A DNA stretch of 64,000 nucleotides from Spartinivicinus marinus (GCF_026309355.1 NZ_JAPJZK010000001.1:1488001-1552000); one strand, 5' to 3'. Positions 9,283-17,620 are shown, counted from the first letter of the stretch. The notes: generated by a model from the letters alone, not told the origin. Translations and numbers: made by a program.

Positions 9283-10209
9283 CTATCGAATACCTTTTTT
9301 GCTTAGCTCTACCACCTGCCCAGCATTTTCTTGCGTGACAAAACCTGGACCAGTTTGTACTTCACCATTAGGTAGTACACCATATTTAGTATATTGTGAT
9401 AGGAAAATAACCGGTAAATAACCTTGTAAATATTGTTGCTGATCAATAGCAAAATCCATACTGCCTTTTTTGATCGCTTTTAAAATAGCGGGGGATAAAT
9501 CAAAAGTACCTATTTTAACTTTTCCTGCTGCTCCTGCTTGCTCAATTGCTGCAATAGTAGGGTCAGCGCCAATAGGGCCTAACGTTAAAATACCTTCGAC
9601 ATCTCTGTTTTTATTTAAATAGGCTAATAATGCATTTCGCACCTCGGTAGGGTCCGTACTCACTGCCAAAATTGCAGCATTCCCTCCCATTCCTTCCACA
9701 AAACCATCACAACGTTGATCCAATCCTGCGTTACCTTGTTCATGGTTAACACACAGCCCTTTTTTTACCCCATTCTGGCGCATTCTTTCGCCAGCACCTT
9801 TACCCGCTAAGTACTCACTCTGTCCTACATGGAGTTTCACACCTAATTGTTTATAGGTATCTGCACCTGAATTCATTGATATAACAGGAATACCATTATT
9901 GACGGCTTTTTTTATCGACTCAGCTAACGCATCCTTGTCGGGTATAGATACCACTAACCCATCCGGCTTAGTCGCAATAGCAGCATCAATAATTTGCGCC
10001 ATCTTTACCATATCGAAAGAGTCTGGAGATCGGTATTCAACTTTTACGTTGGCTTCTTTAGCTGCTTCATCAACGCCATTTTTTACCACCGACCAAAAAG
10101 GGTCTTGAGGCTGTCCATGACTGACAACGACGACACGAGAGGTGTCAGCTGTTAAAGCACCGCAAAAAGTACTGATAGCCGTTGCAGCAGCGATAATTAA
10201 TTTCTTCAT
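9283..10209 (-). CDS. Periplasmic sugar/inositol-binding protein of ABC transporter
   Basis: A 308-aa type-1 periplasmic binding protein (Peripla_BP_4, ribose/inositol class). An N-terminal Sec signal (MKKLIIAAATAISTFCGALTA) precedes the mature start near TSRVVVVSHGQPQDPFWSVVKNGVDEA. Segments DGLVVSIPDKDAL, GIPVISMNSGAD and GTFDLSPAILKAIKKG mark the ligand cleft of this family. It is the first gene of the minus-strand operon and sits opposite the regulator, so it probably lies under the divergent promoter region. Inositol is the most likely ligand, by context. Confidence 0.9.
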   Translation of the reverse strand: MKKLIIAAATAISTFCGALTADTSRVVVVSHGQPQDPFWSVVKNGVDEAAKEANVKVEYRSPDSFDMVKMAQIIDAAIATKPDGLVVSIPDKDALAESIKKAVNNGIPVISMNSGADTYKQLGVKLHVGQSEYLAGKGAGERMRQNGVKKGLCVNHEQGNAGLDQRCDGFVEGMGGNAAILAVSTDPTEVRNALLAYLNKNRDVEGILTLGPIGADPTIAAIEQAGAAGKVKIGTFDLSPAILKAIKKGSMDFAIDQQQYLQGYLPVIFLSQYTKYGVLPNGEVQTGPGFVTQENAGQVVELSKKGIR

Positions 10210-10508
10210 TACTCAAAGCTCCTTATTATAATTATGCTCTTTATAATTATGCCCTTCGCTAACGACGTTTAGAGTTTGCTGTGACTGACATCCCTTTACA
10301 ATCATGCATATCAACTAAAAATCTATGCTTTGGGTTTGGACAGGTACTATCTATATCAATTCTTTACCAGTTCTTTGCTGATTGCTTTTTAGAATTATTT
10401 TTAGCTACCTGCTTCAGTTGTTATTTATTATTTGATCAACATTAGTTTGATTTTTAACCAAAACAGCATTTTGATTCAACCACTACTCTAATGCCCTTAC
10501 AGTTATAT

Positions 10509-10524
10509 TGAAATATTTATTTCA
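10509..10524. promoter_or_regulatory. Candidate IolR/RpiR-type operator 1
   Basis: TGAAATATTTATTTCA is a near-perfect palindrome (arms TGAAATA/TATTTCA). It lies 114 bp upstream of the regulator gene and has a second copy 59 bp downstream. Binding by the adjacent regulator is an inference. Confidence 0.6.
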
Positions 10525-10567
10525 TTTCCACTATTTATTAAAATTTTTTTGTTATAAAAATCTATAA

Positions 10568-10583
10568 TGAAATATTTGTTTCA
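10568..10583. promoter_or_regulatory. Candidate IolR/RpiR-type operator 2
   Basis: TGAAATATTTGTTTCA keeps the TGAAA/TTTCA arms of the site at 10509 and lies 55 bp before the regulator start. The pair is close enough to allow cooperative binding. Confidence 0.6.
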
Positions 10584-10637
10584 TTTTTAGCAGTTATGCG
10601 CTATAAATGAAACATTACAATAACAAGGTATCCATAC

Positions 10638-11468
10638 ATGGTTGTCAATCCTCCAGAGAGCCTGGCAGAGCTGGAGTCTGCCATTACAGCTAAACATATT
10701 TCTCTGAGTAAGCGGCTTCAGCAGGTCGCACAGTTTGTGATGGATCACCCGAAAAATATTGCATTTGGTACAGTGGCTGCCATTGCTCAAGATGCCAATG
10801 TACCTCCTTCAACTTTGGTGAGATTTGCCAATGCCTTTGGCTTTCAAGGGTTTAGTGATATGCAGCGACTTTTTCGAGCCAAGCTGGTTGAGGATAACCC
10901 CAGTTATAACGAGCGTATTCGCCTGGCTAAAGAGCAACTAAGCCAGCCAAGCCCTACCTCACCTATTCAGCTACTGAATGAGTTTGCCTCAGCTAACATG
11001 CTTGCCATGGACCAACTAAAAGCTGAAGCAGATGCCGATAAGTTAGAATTAGCTATCAATATTCTGGAAAAGGCGAATGTGATCCATATAGTCGGGTTTC
11101 GCCGCTCTTTTGTCATAGCCTCTTACTTTGCTTATGCACTGCGTCATATTGATAAAAGCGCATTTCTAGTTGATGGAGTGGGTGGCATGTTTAGAGAGCA
11201 AGCTAGCGTTATTCAACCACAGGATGCAATGGTTGCCATTAGCTTTAAACCTTATGCAACAGAAACTCAAGAAACAATAAAAGCAAAGCCTGCTGAAGTT
11301 CCTTTAATCGTGATTACTGATAGTCAGCTCAGTCCATTAGTGCAACAAGCAACTGTGAGTTTTGTAGTAAAAGAAGCTGAGGTACGTTCATTTCGTTCAC
11401 TGACTTCTTCTTTATGTATTGCTCAAGCACTTTCCATTGGGCTAGCTTATCGACAGGAAGAAATATAA
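10638..11468 (+). CDS. MurR/RpiR family transcriptional regulator (probable iol regulator)
   Basis: A 276-aa regulator. The N-terminal HTH_6 domain spans about residues 10-80 (recognition region AIAQDANVPPSTLVRFANAFGFQGFSDMQ). The C-terminal SIS sugar-phosphate-sensing domain spans about 125-260 (VIHIVGFRRSFVIASYFAYALRHI, then MVAISFKPYATET). Members of this family control sugar and inositol genes in response to a phosphorylated intermediate. Its position between the transporter operon and iolG makes it the likely IolR equivalent. It is not related to the DeoR-type IolR of Bacillus. Candidate operators lie immediately upstream, suggesting autoregulation. Confidence 0.9.
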   Translation: MVVNPPESLAELESAITAKHISLSKRLQQVAQFVMDHPKNIAFGTVAAIAQDANVPPSTLVRFANAFGFQGFSDMQRLFRAKLVEDNPSYNERIRLAKEQLSQPSPTSPIQLLNEFASANMLAMDQLKAEADADKLELAINILEKANVIHIVGFRRSFVIASYFAYALRHIDKSAFLVDGVGGMFREQASVIQPQDAMVAISFKPYATETQETIKAKPAEVPLIVITDSQLSPLVQQATVSFVVKEAEVRSFRSLTSSLCIAQALSIGLAYRQEEI

Positions 11469-11530
11469 GTAGCAATCAACTTAATGAAGACCAATAGATA
11501 AAAAATTATTTCTATATTTGATAAAAAAAC

Positions 11531-11713
11531 ATAGCCAAAACGAAGGATGTTTAGGCGAGGCGAGGAAGCCCCAGGAGCTTATTGAAATAAGTGACTGGGG
11601 TGAAGACAGTTTATTGCTCCTGCATAAACTGCATTCACACCATCCTTGGTGCTTAGCGAAGATAACAAAGCACTTGTGCCCTAGGGGTATAAAGATCATT
11701 CGTGAAGGGTATA
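11531..11713 (+). repeat. Dispersed repeat family B, long form, upstream of iolG
   Basis: This 183-bp element begins ATAGCCAAAACGAAGG and ends TTCGTGAAGGGTATA, an imperfect terminal inverted repeat. It shares long blocks with 56569-56793 on the opposite strand (for example GGGGTGAAGACAGTTTATTG and GCATTCACACCATCC) and with a shorter form at 19940-20065. It separates the regulator gene from iolG and ends 18 bp before the iolG start. Open frames within it are by-products of the repeat. Confidence 0.85.
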
Positions 11714-11730
11714 CATTAGGAGAGTAATTA

Positions 11731-12720
11731 ATGATTAACTTATGCTTATTCGGCGCTGGTCGAATTGGCTCAATCCATGCCGCAAATGTATCGCAGCATC
11801 CCGATGTACAAATTAAATATATTGTGGATGTTAATCGAACAGTAGCCAACCAAATGGCAGAGCAGTATGGCGCAACTGTCACTGATGTAGATACAGCCTT
11901 GGAAGATACGACAGTTGCCGGAGTTATTATTGCCAGCTCAACCGATACCCATGCAGATTTAATGATTCGCTCGGCACGAGCAGGTAAAACCATATTTTGT
12001 GAAAAACCCATCGACCTCAATATTGATCGAGTAAAAGAATGCCTGCAAGTGATAGAAGATACTCAAGTAGCATGCGCTTTAGGCTTTAATCGCCGTTTCG
12101 ACCCTCAGTTCAATCAGCTTCATAACCAGTTAAATCAGGGTAAAATTGGTGAGTTACAAATGGTATCCATCACCAGTCGTGACCCTGCTCCCCCACCTGC
12201 TCATATTTTGCCAGCAACAGGAGGGCTATTTAGAGATATGATGATTCACGACCTGGATATGGCCCGTTGGCTATTAAATGAAGAACCAACTGCAGTATTT
12301 GCCAGTGCCAGCTGCTTGATTGACCCAACCATTGGTGAATTAGGTGATGTTGATACTGCTATGGTAATACTCAAAACTACATCGGGTAAACTATGTCAAA
12401 TCAGCAATAGCCGTCAGGCTGTGTATGGTTATGATCAACGAATCGAAGTATTCGGCAGTAAGGGTATGTTGCAAGCCAATAATAATACTGCAATTAATTT
12501 ATCTTTTAGTGGTGAACAAGGGGTTATAAGCGAAAAGCCTTTATATTTCTTTTTAGAACGTTATGCAGATGCCTATAAAGCAGAGTTAGATAACTTTATT
12601 GCTACTATTCGCGGCACCGAAAAACCACTGGCAAATCAGCATGATGGTTTACAAGCACTGGCTTTGGCAGATGCTGCATTGGAGTCGGCAACCACAGGGA
12701 AGCAGGTTATTTTAAACTAA
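11731..12720 (+). CDS. iolG: Inositol 2-dehydrogenase IolG
   Basis: Catalyses NAD-dependent oxidation of myo-inositol to 2-keto-myo-inositol, the first step of the pathway. The 329-aa protein begins with the Rossmann motif LFGAGRIGSIHAANV. It carries FCEKPIDLNIDRV, containing the active-site lysine region, and FRDMMIHDLDMARWLL with the catalytic Asp and His. AGGAGAG about eight bases upstream supports this start. It is on the opposite strand to the other iol genes and downstream of the regulator, with a family B repeat in between. A GC-rich hairpin without a clear T-tract follows the stop. Confidence 0.94.
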   Translation: MINLCLFGAGRIGSIHAANVSQHPDVQIKYIVDVNRTVANQMAEQYGATVTDVDTALEDTTVAGVIIASSTDTHADLMIRSARAGKTIFCEKPIDLNIDRVKECLQVIEDTQVACALGFNRRFDPQFNQLHNQLNQGKIGELQMVSITSRDPAPPPAHILPATGGLFRDMMIHDLDMARWLLNEEPTAVFASASCLIDPTIGELGDVDTAMVILKTTSGKLCQISNSRQAVYGYDQRIEVFGSKGMLQANNNTAINLSFSGEQGVISEKPLYFFLERYADAYKAELDNFIATIRGTEKPLANQHDGLQALALADAALESATTGKQVILN

Positions 12721-13231
12721 TACGGGGGCCAGAAAGCGCCCCGGTTCCTGTGCTTATGGAAGCCTTCGAACATGCGAGCCATGAACAATTATCGGCTTTC
12801 TGAAAAAGTAAAAGTGGGCAGCAACAAAAGAGGCTGATGTCTTGATTATCAATAAATCTAAGCAAGTGATATCCCAGAAAAACAGCCCGTTTGAAGGATT
12901 ATATACTTTTGACCTAGCTGCCCATGGAGCCAAAGCCTCCATCACAAGGCTATAGCAGAGCAGTGCTCTTGCTGTGTAGCAAAACCCTAAGCCCTAATTG
13001 TCTGGTATATCAAGTAGTTTTAGTTTGATTGTGTTTACTAAATAATATCTAGCACTTAGTAGGCTATTGTGTCTCCAAATCGATTTTTAGACACTAACTC
13101 AAGATTAACCTTCCTTAAGATACAGTTTCGCCCCATTGGGCTTCAATCCCCATTTATAAGCTAATTTCCGAATTGAAACCTGCTCCAATATCTAAGCTAT
13201 ACTCAAAAAATTAAAGAGAGAGGGCTTTTTT
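12721..13231. other. Non-coding spacer with a possible gene remnant
   Basis: A 511-bp stretch after iolG. A GC-rich imperfect hairpin follows the stop (12723-12743). Around 12750-12955 are short open stretches on both strands, none with a credible start or family match, which might be decayed coding sequence. At 12975-12994 there is a partial copy of repeat family C (TGTGTAGCAAAACCCTAAG). The rest shows nothing I can name. Confidence 0.5.
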
Positions 13232-14011
13232 ATGGCTTGTATGAATATAAATAGAATATTTCTAATAGTTTTTTTTGCTTTAAGCTATATCTCTTCACTA
13301 GCGTATGCAAATAAGTTGAAAATTATAACAGAAGAATACGCTCCGATCAGTTTTACTGAAAACGGGAAGGTGACAGGGCTTGCTGTAGAAGTGGTTGAGG
13401 AAATCCTAGCAAAGACAAATGATAAAACTAAGATACAAGTTCTACCATGGGCACGAGGTTATAAAATGGTAGAGGAGCGAAAAAATACTGTATTATTTAG
13501 TATGTCAGCCACACCTGAACGAGAAAAATTATTCACTTTGATAGGCCCTATTGCTATAGGAAAGCTCAGTTTATATAGTATTAAAGGAAATAATTTGTCA
13601 TTATCAAGTTTAGATGAAATTGGTAAATTAAAAGTGGGTGTTACTCGAGAAGGATTTGCTGAACAACTATTGACCAAACAGGGGGTTACGAATTTAAAAC
13701 AAGCAATAAAACCCCTGACTAATGCTCAAAAGCTCATGAATAAAAGAATAGATTTATGGGCTGTTTCTAGTGTTACAGTTGGTGATATTTTAAAACAGGC
13801 AGGGTTCTCTTTGTTAGATATAGAAAAGAAATATACTTTTTTTGAAGATAAACTCTATATATGTTTTTCAAAAAATTCAGATCAAAAAGTAGTCACCTTA
13901 TGGCTTGCAACACTAAAGGCTATGAAACAAGATGGAAGCTTTAGCACTATCTACAAACGATGGTTCCCTACAGAAGAGCCACCATTAGAAGTAGAGAGAA
14001 TAGGTATCTAA
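13232..14011 (+). CDS. Orphan periplasmic solute-binding protein, SBP_bac_3-like (WAR-motif group)
   Basis: A 259-aa secreted protein with a Sec signal (ending near SSLAYA) and a type-2 periplasmic binding fold. The start ITEEYAPISFTENGKVTGLAVEVVEEIL is typical of extracellular solute-binding proteins family 3. The ligand-site region LPWARGYKMVEERKNT...TPEREKLF is shared with the genes at 14020, 15285 and 53930. There is no permease or ATPase nearby, so this is either an orphan binder for a distant transporter or a periplasmic sensor. GAGAGAGGG upstream of the start serves as the ribosome-binding site. It probably forms a two-gene unit with the next gene. Confidence 0.82.
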   Translation: MACMNINRIFLIVFFALSYISSLAYANKLKIITEEYAPISFTENGKVTGLAVEVVEEILAKTNDKTKIQVLPWARGYKMVEERKNTVLFSMSATPEREKLFTLIGPIAIGKLSLYSIKGNNLSLSSLDEIGKLKVGVTREGFAEQLLTKQGVTNLKQAIKPLTNAQKLMNKRIDLWAVSSVTVGDILKQAGFSLLDIEKKYTFFEDKLYICFSKNSDQKVVTLWLATLKAMKQDGSFSTIYKRWFPTEEPPLEVERIGI

Positions 14012-14019
14012 AAGATTAT

Positions 14020-14814
14020 ATGAGTTATATGTATTGCCTCAATCGACTTTTGTTCACCGTAAGCTTTTGTTTATATATACCAACTGTATCAGCAAAAACA
14101 TGTGATCGTCTTGTGGTTGCAGGCAATGCAGAATACCCCCCTATCACTTGGACTGACAGTAAATCACAAGAAATGACAGGAGTTGCTGTAGAAATTCTAC
14201 GGCGTGCATTTAAAGACATAGCTATACCAATGACAACCTTACCATTACCTTGGGCTCGAGCACAAAAAGTTACAAAGACTGGTGCTGCCGATATATTAGC
14301 TGGTCCATATATAAATGAAGAGAGAATAGAGTACATGGATTATGTTTTTCCACCTTTCATGCAAGATCCTGTAGCAATTTTTACTAGGAAATTATCTACG
14401 TTTAACTATCAAAAATGGAGTGACTTAGTTAACTTCAGAGGAGCTACTTTAATTGGTAACAGCTTTGGTGAAGAGTTCGATGCTTATGCGGCTGATCACT
14501 TGAAAATAGAGCAGTCTCATGGTTTACTAAATGTAATTAATAAATTAAATAAAAAACGAGTTGACTATATGATATACGGACTATATCCAACCTTATCAGC
14601 ATTAGCCTCAACTGACTTAAAAAATCAAATTGTGCCTTTAAAACCATATGTAACATCAGAGGGGATGTACATTGCTATTTCTAAAAAGTCACCTTGTAGA
14701 AAGTATTATCAATTACTTAGCCAAAAGATGAATGAGTTTAAAGCTATTAATTTAACCAAGCGTCTAATAAAAAAATATCAAAAAATATGGGAGAGTAGTT
14801 TTAATAATTATTAG
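14020..14814 (+). CDS. Orphan periplasmic solute-binding protein, SBP_bac_3-like (WAR-motif group)
   Basis: Second of three tandem binding-protein genes. The signal peptide follows MSYMYCLNRLLFTVSFCLYI and ends near VSA, then DRLVVAGNAEYPPITWTDSKSQEMTGVAVEIL marks the fold. The shared motif reads LPLPWARAQKVTKTGAADI. A Met 20 codons upstream (13960) would overlap the previous gene by 52 bp and put charged residues before the signal, so I chose 14020. This leaves an 8-bp gap to the upstream stop. It has two Cys near the N-terminus and C-terminus of the mature protein. Substrate is unknown. Confidence 0.8.
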   Translation: MSYMYCLNRLLFTVSFCLYIPTVSAKTCDRLVVAGNAEYPPITWTDSKSQEMTGVAVEILRRAFKDIAIPMTTLPLPWARAQKVTKTGAADILAGPYINEERIEYMDYVFPPFMQDPVAIFTRKLSTFNYQKWSDLVNFRGATLIGNSFGEEFDAYAADHLKIEQSHGLLNVINKLNKKRVDYMIYGLYPTLSALASTDLKNQIVPLKPYVTSEGMYIAISKKSPCRKYYQLLSQKMNEFKAINLTKRLIKKYQKIWESSFNNY

Positions 14815-15284
14815 CTTAGCAATTAAAAATTTGAATTTTTTTTTGATATCTTTTAGTTAATCTTCAGGTATTAGCTCTAGAAGTTGCCCCTTTTATATTC
14901 ACCTACCCTATTGCTATTTCACAACCTCCTGTTTCTACCCCTATCTACCTCACCTGAAGCTTTTTCAAAAACAGCCGATAAGGCCAGTTAGTGCCAGTTA
15001 TCATTATATTTTTGACAATTTGATTATAAGGTATGCAGTGTTGATAGAGGGGAACTCAACACTGAGGTTAATGAAGACTCGTGTAGGAAGAGCTACTGGT
15101 TGCGGGTTTCTAAGTTGAGCGCTCTTCTCCTGTAGCCCTTATAAATTAGTTATTTAAGATCTTTCTACGGCAGCTACCGATAAATGCTAGTTATCAAATT
15201 TAAATACATGAAGGGAGCTAATTATAACATATTACAATAAGAGATATAATTAATAAAAGTATAAAATTACACTAAACTAAGTAT
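14815..15284. other. Non-coding spacer with repeat D
   Basis: A 470-bp AT-rich spacer between two binding-protein genes. Bases 14941-15000 align without gaps to 19861-19920 (shared core CCTCACCTG...TTTCAAA). An imperfect hairpin with GGAAGAGC (near 15085) and GCTCTTCTCC (near 15120) follows. No gene is visible. Confidence 0.55.
14941..15000 (+). repeat. Repeat D, copy 1
   Basis: This 60-bp segment aligns gap-free with 19861-19920. Shared blocks include ACCTCACCTG, TTTCAAA, CAGCC and ATAAG. There are two copies in the window. I cannot identify termini. Confidence 0.6.
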
Positions 15285-16013
15285 ATGAAAACTATTTTAG
15301 AAGCTAGTATATATATTTTGACAACTATCATTAGTTTAAGCGTTAGTGGTTATGCTTGCCCCCTTAAAAATATTAGCTTTGTTACTGAAAATTTAGCACC
15401 TTTTAATTACATTGAAAAAGATGGAGTATTTAAAGGAATTGCAATCGATATATTATATCATACTGCAAAAAAATTAAAGTGCAAAAGAAATCAGGTAGAA
15501 ATTAATTTCATGCCTTGGGCAAGAGCATATAAAGAATCAATATCAAATAAAAGAACTGTTATATTTACCTTAGCAAAATCAGAAGAAAGAGAGAAGTTAT
15601 TTAAATGGTCGTCGGCTTTCATAGAAACTGGTATGGCTTTATTTTTGCACAACCAATTAAAAACGGATGATTTTAATAGTTTAAAATCCATTGGAACTAT
15701 AATAAATGACTATGCAGCGTCTCTTTTAAATGAAAATTTAAAACATAAAGCCAAAATAATTTACTCAAATAATATTGATAGCCTTGCACTTATGTTTATA
15801 AAAAAACGAGTTGATGGTGCGCTGTATGAGTTAATTACATTTAAATGGATATTACATAAAAATGGGTTTAAAGAATATCACGCTCATAAAATAAATATGG
15901 TAAGTGGACATTTTGGTTTCAGCAAGGATATAGAGTCGAATGTTATAGAAGAGTTTAACTATATTATTGACAACTCAAATATTATTAATAATTACATTAG
16001 AGATCTAAACTAG
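15285..16013 (+). CDS. Orphan periplasmic solute-binding protein, SBP_bac_3-like (WAR-motif group)
   Basis: Third of the clustered binding-protein genes (242 aa). The N-terminal signal ends near VSGYA. The mature protein opens with NISFVTENLAPFNYIEKDGVFKGIAIDIL and carries MPWARAYKESISNKRT and SEEREKLFKW, closely matching the gene at 13232. The coding sequence is notably AT-rich and lysine/asparagine-rich compared with the core genes on the right of the window. It stands alone with no transporter subunits. It could be a distant-transporter binder or a sensor. Confidence 0.8.
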   Translation: MKTILEASIYILTTIISLSVSGYACPLKNISFVTENLAPFNYIEKDGVFKGIAIDILYHTAKKLKCKRNQVEINFMPWARAYKESISNKRTVIFTLAKSEEREKLFKWSSAFIETGMALFLHNQLKTDDFNSLKSIGTIINDYAASLLNENLKHKAKIIYSNNIDSLALMFIKKRVDGALYELITFKWILHKNGFKEYHAHKINMVSGHFGFSKDIESNVIEEFNYIIDNSNIINNYIRDLN

Positions 16014-16030
16014 CCAGTTAAGACTTTAAG

Positions 16031-16131
16031 ATGTGTAGAAAAACACTAAATGATTGATTTATACCATTCGCTTTGGCTATATATAGTGTAAACTGACTAA
16101 CTTTTATCTAAACGTTAGTCCGCTTTTGGAC
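16031..16131 (+). repeat. Repeat C, copy overlapping the STY0301-like gene end
   Basis: Begins TGTGTAGAAAAACACTAA, then TGATTGATTT, and ends with an imperfect hairpin (ACTAAC...GTTAGT). A second copy in the same orientation lies at 16544-16624, and the two bracket the gene at 16108-16491. The last few codons and stop of that gene fall within the repeat. Confidence 0.65.
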
Positions 16132-16491
16132 TGGTAATTTGTCCCTGTGAAAAGCTTTGGTAGGATCAAAATTGCTTGCAGCGCAAGACATATAAACTGG
16201 CCTGTTAGCTGGTGCAGGACCGGAAAAAATCCAGGTTTGATTAGAAGCATTTACGTCATTTGGTTTTAGCTGTGCAATTTCCTTGGGCTCTCCGTCATAG
16301 AGGTCAATTCGATAGATATTTGATTGCTTCAGATTCCGATCGACGCCAGACGGCCGAATAAATTCTTCCCACTCTGCAACTGGCTCAACCAACGACTGGT
16401 TCGTAGAAATCTGCTGAGGACATGTTATTTCCAAAGCGAAAATGCTCGACGAAGTAAGTGAAAGAGCCAAGTAGAGTACTATATTTTTCAT
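16108..16491 (-). CDS. Small secreted protein, STY0301-like family
   Basis: A 127-aa protein with a signal peptide (MKNIVLYLALSLTSSSIFA) followed by EITCPQQISTNQSL. The pattern of an early CP, a central YRIDLYDGEPKEIAQLKPND, then W, and a late YMSCAASN resembles the STY0301 family of small secreted proteins, whose function is unknown. The match is from memory of the pattern and is moderate. Two direct copies of repeat C bracket the gene, and one supplies its last codons and stop. The ribosome-binding site GGAGAG lies just before the start. Confidence 0.65.
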   Translation of the reverse strand: MKNIVLYLALSLTSSSIFALEITCPQQISTNQSLVEPVAEWEEFIRPSGVDRNLKQSNIYRIDLYDGEPKEIAQLKPNDVNASNQTWIFSGPAPANRPVYMSCAASNFDPTKAFHRDKLPVQKRTNV

Positions 16492-16543
16492 TTCACTCTC
16501 CTAACGATTCATGAATGCCACTCTCTGACGTACCATTGCTGGG

Positions 16544-16624
16544 TTGTGTCGCAAAGCCCTAAGTGATTGATTTTCATGGTAAAACTGGCTAAATTTTATA
16601 TAAAAGCTAACCAGTTTTTAGGCC
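16544..16624 (+). repeat. Repeat C, upstream copy, with hairpin
   Basis: TGTGTCGCAAAGCCCTAAG and TGATTGATTTT are followed by an inverted repeat at 16581-16618 (AAAACTGG...CCAGTTTT). It lies between the STY0301-like gene and the 3' end of the LD-carboxypeptidase gene, where the hairpin might also act as a terminator. Confidence 0.65.
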
Positions 16625-16642
16625 AAAAAATAGCTGATAAGG

Positions 16643-17620
16643 TTATTCTCTAATAAAACAATACTCAGACTCTTTTTCACATTTAAGAGTAGAATTAGTT
16701 CCCAAGATTAATGGATGATTTTTTCTTCCATGGCCTACATAAGGGTAATAATAAACAGGCTTATTGAATTGTTGTGCAAATTTCTCAATTACAGACTTAT
16801 AAATTAGACGTTGTTCATCTGTTGGGTCAAGGGGATAAAACTGCCCAAATATGATTGCACTGACATCTAACTCTTTCTTAAACAAAAGTTGGTGAAGACG
16901 CCTATCTAATTGACGGAACGATGTGCCAATATCTTCTAACAGAAGAATTTTACCTGATAGATTTGGCTCATATATTGTAGAAAACAATGAAGAAACTAAA
17001 GTAAAATTACCACCTCTTAGCTCGCCATTAGCACCTTTCTTAGCTAACGTATTTAATGGAATGACATTTTGGTAAAATACACCCTTAGATAATATCTGTT
17101 CCACCAAAGGTATCGGTTCTAAGTCATTTACTTGTATCTTTTTTTCATTTTTATCTTTGTTGTCCTTGTTATAGCTTGCTACAACACCATGCAAAGATTT
17201 CCATTGTAGGGTTTCATTCACAAATGAGTGAATGGCTGTGACATCACTAAAGCCAATTAATATTTTAGGTTTTGCTGATAGTAATCTTTCCTTTTCCATA
17301 TGAAGGTAAGGTAGAATATTTACTCCACCACCACCACCTTTAACAAACCATATAATATCTATATCATCATCTAATAAAGCATTTATTAAACTTTCTGCCC
17401 TAGCTTTTTCTGTATTTACATAGCCAAAGTCAGAAACGACTTGGTTCAAGTGTTTTCTTGAAATAAGATAACCATTTTTCAATAAAGCATCAACAACAGT
17501 TTCTATTTTTTCTTCATCATATTGGGTTGATACTGAAATGAGAGCAATATTTTTATAACTATCAGCTAATAATGGAAATGCTAAAAAGCAAACGAATAGT
17601 ACACAAAACTTCTTTAACAA
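16643..17620 (-). CDS. Secreted LD-carboxypeptidase, peptidase family S66
   Basis: A 325-aa protein with an N-terminal signal (MLKKFCVLFVCFLAFPLLA). S66 enzymes cut the D-alanine from tetrapeptides during peptidoglycan recycling. The catalytic serine is in IGFSDVTAIHSF, the glutamate in LLLEDIGTSFRQLDRRL and the histidine in VGHGRKNHP, all in family order. The usual RGGYG segment is replaced by the glycine-rich VKGGGGGVN, which may alter the substrate site. A signal peptide is unusual for the cytoplasmic recycling enzyme LdcA and points to the periplasm or to a microcin-resistance-like role. It stands alone. Confidence 0.82.
   Translation of the reverse strand: MLKKFCVLFVCFLAFPLLADSYKNIALISVSTQYDEEKIETVVDALLKNGYLISRKHLNQVVSDFGYVNTEKARAESLINALLDDDIDIIWFVKGGGGGVNILPYLHMEKERLLSAKPKILIGFSDVTAIHSFVNETLQWKSLHGVVASYNKDNKDKNEKKIQVNDLEPIPLVEQILSKGVFYQNVIPLNTLAKKGANGELRGGNFTLVSSLFSTIYEPNLSGKILLLEDIGTSFRQLDRRLHQLLFKKELDVSAIIFGQFYPLDPTDEQRLIYKSVIEKFAQQFNKPVYYYPYVGHGRKNHPLILGTNSTLKCEKESEYCFIRE

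Larger units (their letters stand above)
10210..10637. promoter_or_regulatory. Divergent promoter/operator region of the iol locus
   Basis: A 428-bp AT-rich spacer between the divergent binding-protein and regulator genes. Two 16-bp palindromes of the form TGAAA-n6-TTTCA occur at 10509-10524 and 10568-10583, with a third half-site (TGAAACATT) at 10608. A direct repeat of TATAATTATGC lies just upstream of the binding-protein gene. I could not assign -35/-10 boxes with confidence in such AT-rich sequence. Confidence 0.6.

Noticed and set aside
11481-12020. A 179-codon minus-strand frame over the repeat and iolG start
   Set aside because: Most of it is antisense to iolG and the rest is repeat B. 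It has no family similarity.
12754-12945. A 63-codon minus-strand frame after iolG
   Set aside because: There is no ribosome-binding site and no recognisable protein pattern, and similar open stretches exist on the opposite strand, so at best it is decayed sequence.
16031-16624. Integron attC sites around the STY0301-like gene
   Set aside because: The two repeats bracket one gene as attC sites would, but I cannot find paired RYYYAAC/GTTRRRY core sites in the right places, and no integrase is visible.
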